Assembly (NCBI GenBank): GCA_022800315.1
Contig: JAAWQC010000001.1
Coordinates: 1 to 64,000, forward strand
Direction of reading: 5' to 3'
Source: Clostridiales bacterium
GTDB taxonomy: Bacteria > Bacillota > Clostridia > Oscillospirales > Acutalibacteraceae
Length of the DNA stretch: 64,000 nucleotides
The notes beneath the pieces were generated by a model, which did no database searches, was not told the origin of the DNA, and saw nothing but the letters and a program-made list of their open reading frames with translations. Of this stretch, positions 19,472 through 27,833 are shown piece by piece (position 1 is the first letter of the stretch; each line of letters opens with the position of its first letter). A program made the translations under genes and the position numbers.

Positions 19472-20356
19472 ATGTGCAGCAAAAGCGTTTATCCTGAATC
19501 CAAACGGGTGGGACTCGGCTTGCTGATACGTTATGACTGGCGGTTCGGCTTGCTGTCCCATCTGTATAAATACATCCCCGCTGTCCTGATATTTCTGCTG
19601 TCCTGCGCCAGCTTGCAGGCCGGCGTCGGATACGACACTGCCGCAGGTATCCTGCCGCCGGTCAGGCTGTCGCTGGGAGATTATCTGCTGCATACCTTTC
19701 GTGGAATTCCCGTGTATCATCTGGTTCGCCAGAACACGGACAACGCTTTTATCCTGCCAGCTCTGTGGCTCATCCTGAACCTGTATCCGACCTTTCTGGT
19801 CGGCGGGTATCCGCTGAATGACCTTCACGGCTATGGGCAGCAGATACTGACGCGGTCAGGCACGCGCACTCGCTGGTGGCTGAGTAAGATCTGCTGGAAT
19901 GTGTCCAGTGTATTCGTATTCTATCTGGTGGGATATGCCGTCCTGCTCCTCTACGCCTGTGTCACCGGCTCTCCCGCCTTTGAGGCAACGGCATCGGTCG
20001 CCGATCACTACTTCCTGTCGGGCACGGGAACGGTTCCAACCGCCCAGTGGCTGCCCTACGCCCTGGTCCTGCCGTTTCTGACCACCGCCGCCGTTTGCCT
20101 CTTACAGCTGTGCCTCTCCCTTTTTATCCGGCCCATTCTCAGTTATATCGCCGTGGTCTGCCTGATGGTGGCTTCCTCCTACTTTTGCACCCCGCTGCTC
20201 ATCGGCAATTGCTCTATGCTGGCGCGGGGGGCTTTTGCCACAGCGGAGGGAATCCCCCTGATGGTATCCCTTTTCACCCTGATTGGCGTTATCGTACTTT
20301 CCATCCTGATCGGCGGCATCCGATTCCATCGCTACGACATTTTGAACAAGGCTTGA
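19472..20356 (+). CDS. ABC-2 type permease B, cassette 1
   Basis: The 294-residue membrane protein has six predicted membrane segments. It is equal in length to its paralog at 25617, sharing the YPLNDLHGYGQQILTRSGTR/YPIKDIHGYGQQILLRSRKR loop, TRWWLSKICWNVSS/GQWWVGKCVWNISS, YFCTPLLIGNCSML/YFYTPFLIGNGSML and the end RFHRYDILNKA. The ATG follows AAAGGATTTATTC, the same start context as in cassette 2. It probably pairs with permease A. Confidence 0.83.
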   Translation: MCSKSVYPESKRVGLGLLIRYDWRFGLLSHLYKYIPAVLIFLLSCASLQAGVGYDTAAGILPPVRLSLGDYLLHTFRGIPVYHLVRQNTDNAFILPALWLILNLYPTFLVGGYPLNDLHGYGQQILTRSGTRTRWWLSKICWNVSSVFVFYLVGYAVLLLYACVTGSPAFEATASVADHYFLSGTGTVPTAQWLPYALVLPFLTTAAVCLLQLCLSLFIRPILSYIAVVCLMVASSYFCTPLLIGNCSMLARGAFATAEGIPLMVSLFTLIGVIVLSILIGGIRFHRYDILNKA

Positions 20357-20388
20357 AAGCCGGTCTGCATTGAAAGGAGCCTGTTTCC

Positions 20389-21066
20389 ATGTACATAGAG
20401 GTGAAGGGCTTAACCAAGCGTATACGGAAGGCTACCGTACTCGACCATATCGACCTGTATCTGGAATCCGGCCGGATTTATGGACTCAGAGGGAAAAACG
20501 GTTCGGGTAAAACCATGCTGATGCGGGCTCTGTGCGGCCTGATTTCCCCCAGCGAGGGTACGATAGACCTGAATGGCGAAATACTGGGTAAAGATCTGTC
20601 CTTCCCGCGCAGCGTCGGCGTCCTCATCGAGAATCCCTCCTTTCTGGGTGTATATACCGGCTTTGACAATCTAAAGCTGCTCGCCTCGATCCAGCGGCGG
20701 GCCGGCGACGAGGATATCCGCGCTGTCCTGGAAACCGTCGGCCTGGACCCGCAGGATAAACGCAAATACCGCAAATATTCGCTCGGGATGAAACAGCGTC
20801 TGGGAATCGCCGCGGCGATTATGGAGCGGCCGGCCCTTATCCTGCTGGACGAACCCATCAACGCCCTGGACGAGAAAGGGATAACGCTGGTCCGCGGCAT
20901 CCTCCATGATTTAAAGGAAGAGGGAGCACTGATCCTCGTCGCCTGCCATGACAAGGAGGAACTGGACGCCCTGTCCGACGAGATATTCACGCTGGAAAAC
21001 GGCCGAATCGTGGATCACTGTATCGTGGAACCCGCCGAAAAAGGGGGCGACAGGGATGTCGAATAA
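20389..21066 (+). CDS. ABC transporter ATPase, cassette 1
   Basis: This 225-residue ATPase has Walker A (GKNGSGKT), the signature SLGMKQRLGIAAA, Walker B (LILLDEPINALDEKG) and the switch histidine (VACHDKEE). The 'LGMKQRLGIA' signature is typical of ATPases serving ABC-2 exporters and bacteriocin-immunity systems. It is about 65 percent identical by eye to the paralog at 26523. Its last codons overlap the start of the next gene by 11 bases. It energises permeases A and B. Confidence 0.93.
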   Translation: MYIEVKGLTKRIRKATVLDHIDLYLESGRIYGLRGKNGSGKTMLMRALCGLISPSEGTIDLNGEILGKDLSFPRSVGVLIENPSFLGVYTGFDNLKLLASIQRRAGDEDIRAVLETVGLDPQDKRKYRKYSLGMKQRLGIAAAIMERPALILLDEPINALDEKGITLVRGILHDLKEEGALILVACHDKEELDALSDEIFTLENGRIVDHCIVEPAEKGGDRDVE

Positions 21067-21634
21067 AAAGCGCTTGACCGCGCTGCTTTTCGTGGTACTC
21101 CTGGGCGTGGGATTCCTTGCCGCCGTTTTTGTGGGATACCGGCAGGTCAACCGCCGGTATCCGGAGGCGGACAACGAGATTTACGCTGAAGGCGAGCCTC
21201 TCGTCGAGGGCCATCTCACCTACACCCTGATCGATTGGGCGCTGGTGACGATGGGGGACATCCGCCAACGGGACGCCCAGTACAAAACAAGTGTGGCAGC
21301 GCCCCGCGGCGGGCTTTGCACCGATGAGCAAATCCGATGCCTGATAGTCACCCTCAGCGTCAGCAGCGACGCCGATGGGCAGAAGGTGATCCCTTATCGG
21401 CTGATCCCCGAGTCGGACGGCTGGTATAATGAAATGGATCTGGAGCTCTTTTATGTTTTTAACGACAACCCGGTGACCCAGCTGGACACCGGCGAGACCA
21501 CCACCCTGGTAATCCCCTATTGCCTGTACGATTTTCACTTCCGATCCGCTGACTGGGCGGCGATCGACTCCCGGGAGTTCCGTCTCGTCCTGACCACATA
21601 TCCCGTCAAGCGCTCCTTCGCGCTGACCTATTAA
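21056..21634 (+). CDS. Membrane-anchored extracytoplasmic protein, cassette 1
   Basis: The 192-residue protein has one N-terminal membrane segment (ALLFVVLLGVGFLAAVFVGY) and an extracytoplasmic, probably beta-sandwich domain. It is paralogous to the product of 27226, sharing YRQVNRRYP/YDRVNRAYP, then LTYTLIDWALVTMGDIRQ versus LEITGTDSRLMSIAQFREQ, and the ends FRLVLTTYPVKRSFAL/YEIVFSLYPTRHILQL. From memory this may be the DUF5028 group. It overlaps the ATPase gene, so it is translationally coupled. It could act as an immunity or chaperone component at the outer face of the membrane (inference). Confidence 0.78.
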   Translation: MSNKKRLTALLFVVLLGVGFLAAVFVGYRQVNRRYPEADNEIYAEGEPLVEGHLTYTLIDWALVTMGDIRQRDAQYKTSVAAPRGGLCTDEQIRCLIVTLSVSSDADGQKVIPYRLIPESDGWYNEMDLELFYVFNDNPVTQLDTGETTTLVIPYCLYDFHFRSADWAAIDSREFRLVLTTYPVKRSFALTY

Positions 21635-21646
21635 GCGCCATCAGAT

Positions 21647-21682
21647 AAGCGGCCGTTCGTCGTCCTGCGAATGGCCGCTTTT
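21647..21682 (+). terminator. Terminator of cassette 1
   Basis: The arms AAGCGGCCGTTCG and CGAATGGCCGCTT pair with one mismatch and are followed by TTCCTTTCT. Confidence 0.8.
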
Positions 21683-21965
21683 CCTTTCTCGCAGCAGGAA
21701 TGATCCGTCTGTGGGGCCTGCCACGAAAAAGCTTCGTCAATTTAACTATATATAGTTTAATTGATTTGGCCGCCTCTCCAAACTTCGTCTTTTGACTCAA
21801 TTTGTGTCCGAATATCACGTGACAGACGGGAATAAAGTGGTAAAGTAGAATTGAGCCTGCTCTTCATGCTCTACCAATAACGGGGGGCTGATGTAAAAAA
21901 ATCACATCCGATTTTGGCTATGTATACAAAATTCACATTTTTATTATATCTGGACGAGTCGTTTG

Positions 21966-21994
21966 TTCACATTTCGTCTTTTGCATGGTAATAT
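21966..21994 (+). promoter_or_regulatory. Cassette 2 promoter
   Basis: TTCACA and TAATAT lie 17 bases apart with an extended -10 box, matching the cassette 1 promoter. The 21683-21965 stretch holds no gene I can support. A leader of about 150 bases separates this promoter from the secreted-protein gene. Confidence 0.65.
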
Positions 21995-22150
21995 ATAGGC
22001 GTTTCCTCTCATATTGCGGTGATCCGTCCGGTTCGCGAACGGCGCGGAGAATAAACGCCGGAGAGAGAAACCAGAGCATGCGGCCATTCCCGGCCAGAAT
22101 AGCCGCGCCGTCGTCCATTCATTGTTGTGAAAATGAATGGAGCTATATTC

Positions 22151-22576
22151 ATGGCGAAACATCGTCTCGCGTCCAAAATTGCCTGTTCCCTGTTTGCCGT
22201 CGTCACGGTCGCCACCGCCGGTATGATTACCGCCGGCGCGGCGGGGAATATCTCCGACTCCAACTTCTCGCTGAGTATCAACCAATACCAATATACCGAC
22301 TACACTCCCCGGCGGGAAAAACGGGATTCCACCTCGGTATACATGTATGTAAAATCAAAGGTAGGGTCAATACGGACACATGTGGTCGGCGCAACGGACA
22401 GCGTCGCCAATCTGACCAACTGCTCACTGGGCTATTATTATACGCCCGGTACAGGTGTCACCTATATGATCAATAACGTGTACGAAACTGGTAAGCACTA
22501 CGCCGCTATCCGCGGAGATCAGGGTACCACCAGCACCGGCGGTATCGACGGCGTGTGGAGCCCCGACAGCGTCTGA
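22151..22576 (+). CDS. Secreted DUF2712-like protein, cassette 2
   Basis: The 141-residue protein has a signal peptide (MAKHRLASKIACSLFAVVTV, cleavage likely after AGA or AGAA). The mature domain includes TSVYMYVKSK, THVVGATDSVANLTNCS, GTGVTYMINNVYETGKHYAAI and the terminal GVWSPDSV. It is a paralog of the product of 17792. The chosen ATG is the first to give the shared MA(K/Q)xR start; GGAG lies 9 bases before it. An upstream in-frame ATG would only add eight residues in front of the signal peptide. Function is unknown, as for its paralog. Confidence 0.78.
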   Translation: MAKHRLASKIACSLFAVVTVATAGMITAGAAGNISDSNFSLSINQYQYTDYTPRREKRDSTSVYMYVKSKVGSIRTHVVGATDSVANLTNCSLGYYYTPGTGVTYMINNVYETGKHYAAIRGDQGTTSTGGIDGVWSPDSV

Positions 22577-22599
22577 GTCTAACAAAGCTGACCGGCCGG

Positions 22600-22646
22600 C
22601 GGCGGGAAGGCCCGGCTTCTGCCGAGCCTTCCCCCGCTTCCCGCCG
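22600..22646 (+). terminator. Intercistronic hairpin after the cassette 2 secreted-protein gene
   Basis: The outer arms CGGCGGGAAG/CTTCCCGCCG enclose a second stem (AAGGC..GCCTT). CACTTTTT follows, so partial termination before the transporter genes is likely. Confidence 0.65.
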
Positions 22647-22666
22647 TCACTTTTTGGGGGGATTTT

Positions 22667-24007
22667 ATGAGAAAAAAGCAGATTGTGATAGGGGCAGTCA
22701 GCGCCGGCGCGGCCGTCGTCCTTCTCCTTTTCGTCCTGGCCCGGGATCCCCGGCTCGCCCCCTATCTCCCGTCCTTCCCGTCCTTCGGGCCGTCGTCCGA
22801 CGTCTCCGATCCGGCCCCTGCCCCGGATGACCCCCTGGATCCCCGTCAGGTGGATAAGTCGGTCCACGGGGAGGATATCCATCCCTTCGATCAGCCGGTC
22901 ACCCTGTCCCTCGACAGCGTTACAGCCGACACACCGACCGAGATGTTCACCTATTCCCTGCGGGATGCCCGGCTGTCCCGCTCCCCCCTGCGGCCGGATA
23001 CCCCCCCCGTCGCGAGTCGGGATATCACGACGGACGGCGGCGGAAAGCTGACCAGTCCCCACGTGTATGTGCAGGTCACCTTTTCGGTGGTCAACGCGGG
23101 GGAGGAAACGGTGAAGGGATACCCCCTGGCGGACAATCTGCTGACGCTGTGTACCAACGGCGCCATCGCGGATACCGCCGAAATGCGCGATTGCCGTTGT
23201 CTCTCCGATTCATCCTGCCTGTCCCTGAAATCCTCGGTAAAGGCCTTCCTGCCCGGCGCGGAGCATGTCTTCGAGCTGACCTACGTCCTCCCGGAATTCT
23301 GGTTTACGGGAGGGGACATCCTGTTCCGCCCCAATCATCGGGGCCTGGATGCCTATAAGCTGCAAATGCAGGGGAAACGGACCCAATACATAGAAACCGG
23401 CCTGGGCAATCAAGACGCCGGCCTGGCGGAAATCGCCGAAATATCCCGCCTCGAGCTCCATGATCGCGGGGACACGGTGTCCGACGACCGTTTTACCCAT
23501 CTGACCTATCGTATCGAAAACGCGGCGGTTTCCTCCCGGTGGGATACGGCCCTGACGCCGGTCCCCGGCGGGGAAGGCCCGATCCCGCCCACGGCGGATA
23601 ACGGGTCTTACCTCTATCTGGATATCGCCCTCGGCAACCCCATGGGGCCGATAGAAGTCCCCATGGAGAACCGCGAGGTATCCGCCGCCGATATCTCCCT
23701 GAGCGGGCTGCCGCTGTACCCCCCGGCGGGAAACGGCGCCCTTGGGCAGCCGCTGACCCTGCTGGCCAGCAACACCGCCGAGGGAACCCTGACCCTCGCC
23801 TCCGGTGAAAGCCGGACCGTGCGGCTGGGCTTTTTCCTGCCGGAAGACTGCCGGGACCAGACCCTTTATCTCGCCTGTTCCTGCGACAGCGTACAGGGGC
23901 GGTGCACCCTCAGCAAAAAGGGGGAGGACCAGGGCCGGGCGCTTATGCCGGAAATACAATGGATTGCTCTCGACTGCCGTACCCTGTCGGATGATTTGGA
24001 TAATTAG
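22667..24007 (+). CDS. Membrane-anchored two-domain extracytoplasmic protein, only in cassette 2
   Basis: The 446-residue protein has an N-terminal membrane anchor (IGAVSAGAAVVLLLFVLA), a Pro/Asp-rich linker (about 28-65) and two beta-rich domains (about 70-235 and 245-435). Both contain hydrophobic beta-strand patterns such as VYVQVTFSVVNAGEE and YLYLDIALGNPMG, as in DUF4352/DUF5027-like immunoglobulin-type domains. No lipobox cysteine follows the anchor, so it is not an obvious lipoprotein. It shares with the small anchored proteins the pattern of a Gly-Glu turn followed by beta strands near the end. It sits between the secreted protein and permease A. Cassette 1 lacks it. Function is unknown. 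Confidence 0.72.
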   Translation: MRKKQIVIGAVSAGAAVVLLLFVLARDPRLAPYLPSFPSFGPSSDVSDPAPAPDDPLDPRQVDKSVHGEDIHPFDQPVTLSLDSVTADTPTEMFTYSLRDARLSRSPLRPDTPPVASRDITTDGGGKLTSPHVYVQVTFSVVNAGEETVKGYPLADNLLTLCTNGAIADTAEMRDCRCLSDSSCLSLKSSVKAFLPGAEHVFELTYVLPEFWFTGGDILFRPNHRGLDAYKLQMQGKRTQYIETGLGNQDAGLAEIAEISRLELHDRGDTVSDDRFTHLTYRIENAAVSSRWDTALTPVPGGEGPIPPTADNGSYLYLDIALGNPMGPIEVPMENREVSAADISLSGLPLYPPAGNGALGQPLTLLASNTAEGTLTLASGESRTVRLGFFLPEDCRDQTLYLACSCDSVQGRCTLSKKGEDQGRALMPEIQWIALDCRTLSDDLDN

Positions 24008-24018
24008 GAGGCTGCCCC

Positions 24019-24855
24019 ATGCGTAAAAGCCTGTTTCGAATAGAAATGAGCCGCGGGCTGTCCAGCCGCGGAATGCGTTTGTCCCTGCTGGTGGGACTGC
24101 TGATCGCCCTCACCCATATTGCGATGATCGTCCTGCCCATGCTCGCCTATCAGGACGCCTATCTGCAGTATCCCAATAAAATGCTCAATCCCCACAACGT
24201 GTTCAGCAAATGGATGGGCGGGGAGAGTTACAGCCTGCAGAGCTACCTGTTTTTCCTCATTGCCCCCATCCTGGCCACCCTGCCCTTTGCCGATACCTTT
24301 TTTACCGACCGGAAGAGCGGGTATATCAAAAATATCTACACCCGGGTATCCAAGCGCCGCTATCTCATGTCGAAATACCTGGCCGTCTTCCTGTGCGGCG
24401 GGCTGGCGGTCGTGCTGCCCCTCGTCGTCAATCTCGGGGTCACCGCCGTGATCCTCCCCTCCCACCTGCCGGAAATCGTTACCAGCGTGTATACCATCGA
24501 CGCGACGGCCGTACTGGGCGACCTGTTTATCACCCAGCCTTATCTGTATATCCTGATTTACCTGCTGCTGGATTTTGTGTTTTACGGCCTTCTCGCGACA
24601 GTGGCTCTCGACATCTCTTTTGTGGTCGAGAACCGCTTCGTCGTGCTGCTGACCCCCTTCCTGCTGTACCTGTTCCTGCAGGCCCTGACCACACTGATAC
24701 GCTGGCAGCAGGTCAATCCCATGGTGATATACCATCCCAGCCAGGGAATGACCCCCCATTCGTCACTCCCCATCATGCTGGGCATTATCGCAGGGCTGGC
24801 CCTGGTGACCGCCGGAATCTATTTTGCGAGGGGATTACACGATGACACCTACTAA
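24019..24855 (+). CDS. ABC-2 type permease A, cassette 2
   Basis: This 278-residue membrane protein has six likely membrane segments and is paralogous to the product of 18362. It shares the N-terminal FRIEMSRGLSSRGMRLSLLV, the FSKWMGGESYSLQSYLFF loop and TFFTDRKSGYIKNIYTRVSK. TTAGGAGGC lies before the ATG. The last 14 bases overlap permease C. It is part of an exporter with permeases B and C and the ATPase at 26523. Confidence 0.86.
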   Translation: MRKSLFRIEMSRGLSSRGMRLSLLVGLLIALTHIAMIVLPMLAYQDAYLQYPNKMLNPHNVFSKWMGGESYSLQSYLFFLIAPILATLPFADTFFTDRKSGYIKNIYTRVSKRRYLMSKYLAVFLCGGLAVVLPLVVNLGVTAVILPSHLPEIVTSVYTIDATAVLGDLFITQPYLYILIYLLLDFVFYGLLATVALDISFVVENRFVVLLTPFLLYLFLQALTTLIRWQQVNPMVIYHPSQGMTPHSSLPIMLGIIAGLALVTAGIYFARGLHDDTY

Positions 24856-25645
24856 AAACCGGCGGAGACGCCTGTCCGCTTTTTGGCCCCCCTTAATTCA
24901 AAACCGGCTGCTGCTGCTCGTCTATCTCATCGCCTATCCCGTTTTGACCATCCTGTATACCGTTAGGGGAATACAGACGGAACAGCAGTACCATATGCCC
25001 TGGACCATAGCGGACCAGCTCTGTGCCACCACCTTATCCTTCTTTCTTTTCCTTATGGCGGTGCTCCCCTTTCTGTATCTGATCAACCATATGGTCAAGC
25101 ATACCTTCTCGGTGCCGGTGGTCATCCGCCAGCGCAGCAAGGTCCGCCTGTGGTTTCACCAGCTGCTGCAGACAGCGGCGGCCGCCCTTGCGATGACCCT
25201 TTATCTGCTGCTCTGTGTTGTGGGCGCCGGCAAGCTTTTGGGGCTTTCCACACTGAACTGGTCATCTCCCGTCAGCGTTTATTATACCTTCACCCAAACC
25301 GTGAATACGGAGGTGACCATCAGCCGGATCGTCCTCTTCTTTATCATCGCCTGTTTCCTGGGTCTGCTGACAGCCGGCACCTTGTTCCTGCTGCTGCGCT
25401 GGCTGACCGATCAGTATCTGCCCGGCTGGATTGTCCTGCTGGCGCTGGGCGCGGCGGACAGCGCGGGCTTCTCCCTGCTGTTCGACCGCCTGGTACTTAA
25501 TCACAGGCGCTGGGTCGATCCGGCTGAGATTCCACGGAATCTGCTGATCCCACTCGTCTGGCTGCTGGCAGCGGCTATCCTGGGTATGTTTATCGCCCGC
25601 AGAAAGGATTTTCTACGTGTACAGCAAAAACAAAACAACGAATGA
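24842..25645 (+). CDS. Membrane protein (permease C), cassette 2
   Basis: The 267-residue protein has about six membrane segments, for example LLLLVYLIAYPVLTILYTV, TLSFFLFLMAVLPFLYLI and LIPLVWLLAAAILGMFIA. It starts inside the end of permease A and runs into the start of permease B, so all three are translationally coupled. I recognise only a general resemblance to ABC-2 permeases and the DUF2705 group. It is intact here but apparently decayed in cassette 1 (19173-19471). The RKDFL stretch at its C-terminus also contains the ribosome binding site of permease B. Confidence 0.75.
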   Translation: MTPTKNRRRRLSAFWPPLIQNRLLLLVYLIAYPVLTILYTVRGIQTEQQYHMPWTIADQLCATTLSFFLFLMAVLPFLYLINHMVKHTFSVPVVIRQRSKVRLWFHQLLQTAAAALAMTLYLLLCVVGAGKLLGLSTLNWSSPVSVYYTFTQTVNTEVTISRIVLFFIIACFLGLLTAGTLFLLLRWLTDQYLPGWIVLLALGAADSAGFSLLFDRLVLNHRRWVDPAEIPRNLLIPLVWLLAAAILGMFIARRKDFLRVQQKQNNE

Positions 25646-26501
25646 CCGAACAGGCAGCGCCCCTGCAGGCACCCTGACCAAACAAATCCGACACGATCTG
25701 ATGGTGGGATTGCTCCACGCTTGGCCCAAATTTCTGCCCGTGCTGCTCATTTTTCTTATCCCCGCTTTTCAGATGGAGGGGATGATTAGGTCAGCGGCGG
25801 CTATGGGCCATTTGTCCGGCGTTTTCACATGGGGAGACATGGCCCTGTACGCTTTTCGCGGAATGAATGTGTACATTCCATCGCCGGGTACCTCATTTGA
25901 AATACCGGTGGTTTGGCTGCTGATCAATCTGTACCTGGCGTATATCATCGGCAATTACCCGATAAAAGATATTCATGGCTACGGTCAGCAGATCCTGCTG
26001 CGTTCCAGAAAACGAGGCCAGTGGTGGGTCGGCAAATGCGTGTGGAATATTTCAAGCGTCGTCGTCTATTATGGCCTGGGCTGGCTGACGCTGGCGGCCG
26101 CCACCCTGCTGACAGGCGGGCGTCTTTCCCTTCAGGTGACGCCCGAGCTGTTGGGGCCTATCCTGCAAATACAGCAGGCGCCGACAGCCCGGCTGATCCT
26201 GTCGGCAGCCCTGCTGCCCGTCGCGTATTCCGTTTCCTTATCCTGTCTGCAAATGATGGTCATGATGATCCTGAAGCCGATTGGCGGGTACGTGGCCGCT
26301 ACCTGCGTGACAGCCGCATCCGCCTATTTTTACACACCATTTTTGATCGGCAACGGCTCGATGCTGCTGCGGAGCGACCTGGTGATGGAAAACGGGATTT
26401 CCCTGACGGTTTCACTGGTCTCCTGCTTGGCGGTATGCCTGTTTTCTCTGCTGACAGGCTATTTCTATTTCCGCCGCAGCGACATTCTCGACAAATCCTG
26501 A
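25617..26501 (+). CDS. ABC-2 type permease B, cassette 2
   Basis: This 294-residue membrane protein is a paralog of the product of 19472 with the same length and motifs (NYPIKDIHGYGQQILLRSRK, WWVGKCVWNISSVVVYYGLG, FYTPFLIGNGSMLL, YFRRSDILDKS). A GTG start eight bases after AAAGGA is in the same place as the ATG of the paralog. It overlaps permease C by 29 bases. About six membrane segments are predicted. It is probably one half of the export pore. Confidence 0.84.
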   Translation: MYSKNKTTNDRTGSAPAGTLTKQIRHDLMVGLLHAWPKFLPVLLIFLIPAFQMEGMIRSAAAMGHLSGVFTWGDMALYAFRGMNVYIPSPGTSFEIPVVWLLINLYLAYIIGNYPIKDIHGYGQQILLRSRKRGQWWVGKCVWNISSVVVYYGLGWLTLAAATLLTGGRLSLQVTPELLGPILQIQQAPTARLILSAALLPVAYSVSLSCLQMMVMMILKPIGGYVAATCVTAASAYFYTPFLIGNGSMLLRSDLVMENGISLTVSLVSCLAVCLFSLLTGYFYFRRSDILDKS

Positions 26502-26522
26502 CACGATAAAGGAGCGATATCA

Positions 26523-27233
26523 ATGGCAGAACTGGTCATCCACAATTTGAGCAAGGTCATACGGGACGCCACCGTCCTGAATAACATCAGCCTGGAAATG
26601 GAAGCGGGAAAGGTTTATGGCCTGCGGGGAAAAAACGGTTCCGGCAAGACCATGCTGATGCGGGCTATCTGCGGCCTCATCGTCCCCACGGAAGGGGAAA
26701 TCGTTATCGACGGAGAACAGTTGGGGAAAGATATCTCCTTTCCGCGCAGCGTGGGCGCCCTGATAGAAAATCCCGCCTTTATCCCGACCTATACCGGGTT
26801 GAAAAATTTGCAGATCCTCGCCTCCATCCAGGGCAGGATCGGCGACGAGCGCATTCGGGAAACGTTGGTGCAGGTGGGGCTCGACCCCGACGACAAACGG
26901 AAATACAAAAAATACTCCCTGGGGATGAAACAGCGCCTGGGCATTGCGGCGGCTATTATGGAAAATCCCCGGTTGGTGGTATTGGACGAGCCGATCAACG
27001 CGCTGGATGAAAAAGGCGTAGAACTGGTGCGCGGCATTTTGCAGGAATTGAAGGCCGCTGGATCGCTGATCATCGTCGCCTGCCATGACCGGGAAGAACT
27101 GGACGCCCTGTCCGATGAAATTTTTGTGTTAGAGGACGGGAAACTGAAAGGCAAAGAAGACCCCGGCCATTCAGAGTCGCCGGACGACCATACCGGCGGA
27201 GAAAACAGGGGAGAGGAAGAGGCCGATGCGTAG
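26523..27233 (+). CDS. ABC transporter ATPase, cassette 2
   Basis: The 236-residue ATPase has Walker A (GKNGSGKT), the signature SLGMKQRLGIAAA, Walker B (LVVLDEPINALDEKG) and the switch histidine (VACHDREE). It is highly similar to the paralog at 20389 along its whole length. An acidic C-terminal extension (residues about 215-236) is longer than in the paralog. AAAGGAG precedes the ATG. It energises the cassette 2 permeases. Confidence 0.93.
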   Translation: MAELVIHNLSKVIRDATVLNNISLEMEAGKVYGLRGKNGSGKTMLMRAICGLIVPTEGEIVIDGEQLGKDISFPRSVGALIENPAFIPTYTGLKNLQILASIQGRIGDERIRETLVQVGLDPDDKRKYKKYSLGMKQRLGIAAAIMENPRLVVLDEPINALDEKGVELVRGILQELKAAGSLIIVACHDREELDALSDEIFVLEDGKLKGKEDPGHSESPDDHTGGENRGEEEADA

Positions 27234-27795
27234 CTGGGTGAAGGGCCTGATCGCCGGAGGCACCGCAATTTTACTGCTGGCGGCTTTTGGTTTCGGATAC
27301 GATCGGGTCAACCGCGCCTATCCCGCCCCTGTCCGTGCGGCGCATACGCTGGGCGAGACCTTTGAGACGAACGGTCTGGAAATCACCGGTACCGACAGCC
27401 GGCTGATGAGCATCGCGCAATTTCGGGAACAGTACCCCGATATCATAGTAGATATCGGTTATCAGCAGGAGGACGGCAGTATCCTTCCAGAGGAAAATGT
27501 CCGGATCCTGCTGGCATCTGTCCGGGTAAAAATTCTCTCGGAAGGCGCAAATATTCCCTTTTTGTACAGTGCAGGAGTACAGTCCGGCACCTGGCGCAAC
27601 GGCATGTCCTTTGATCTGTTCGCCCAGCTCAACGATCTGGAACCGGATGCCGATGGTTATTACCATCTCATCCTTCCCTATCAGATACTTTCGCTCCAGT
27701 TTCTCGAGAAGGACTGGGAAACGGTTGAAAGCCGCTCATACGAGATCGTGTTCTCCCTGTATCCTACCCGCCATATCCTGCAGTTGGAGACATAA
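27226..27795 (+). CDS. Membrane-anchored extracytoplasmic protein, cassette 2
   Basis: The 189-residue protein has an N-terminal membrane segment (GLIAGGTAILLLAAFGFGY) followed by YDRVNRAYP and a beta-rich domain, as in its paralog at 21056. Its start overlaps the ATPase gene by 8 bases. It ends with QLET, whose codons lie in one arm of the inverted repeat shared with the convergent protease gene. A role as an immunity or accessory protein outside the membrane is inferred from position only. Confidence 0.78.
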   Translation: MRSWVKGLIAGGTAILLLAAFGFGYDRVNRAYPAPVRAAHTLGETFETNGLEITGTDSRLMSIAQFREQYPDIIVDIGYQQEDGSILPEENVRILLASVRVKILSEGANIPFLYSAGVQSGTWRNGMSFDLFAQLNDLEPDADGYYHLILPYQILSLQFLEKDWETVESRSYEIVFSLYPTRHILQLET

Positions 27796-27833
27796 AGAAG
27801 GACCGCCAGTTGGCGGTCCTTCTTTATGTCTCC
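27786..27833. terminator. Perfect 23-bp inverted repeat and bidirectional terminator
   Basis: Arms 27786-27808 and 27811-27833 are perfectly complementary around two bases. The arms contain the last codons and stops (GAG ACA TAA) of both convergent genes. The inner part includes AAAGAAGGACCGCC, giving a U-rich 3' flank on either strand. Confidence 0.85.
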
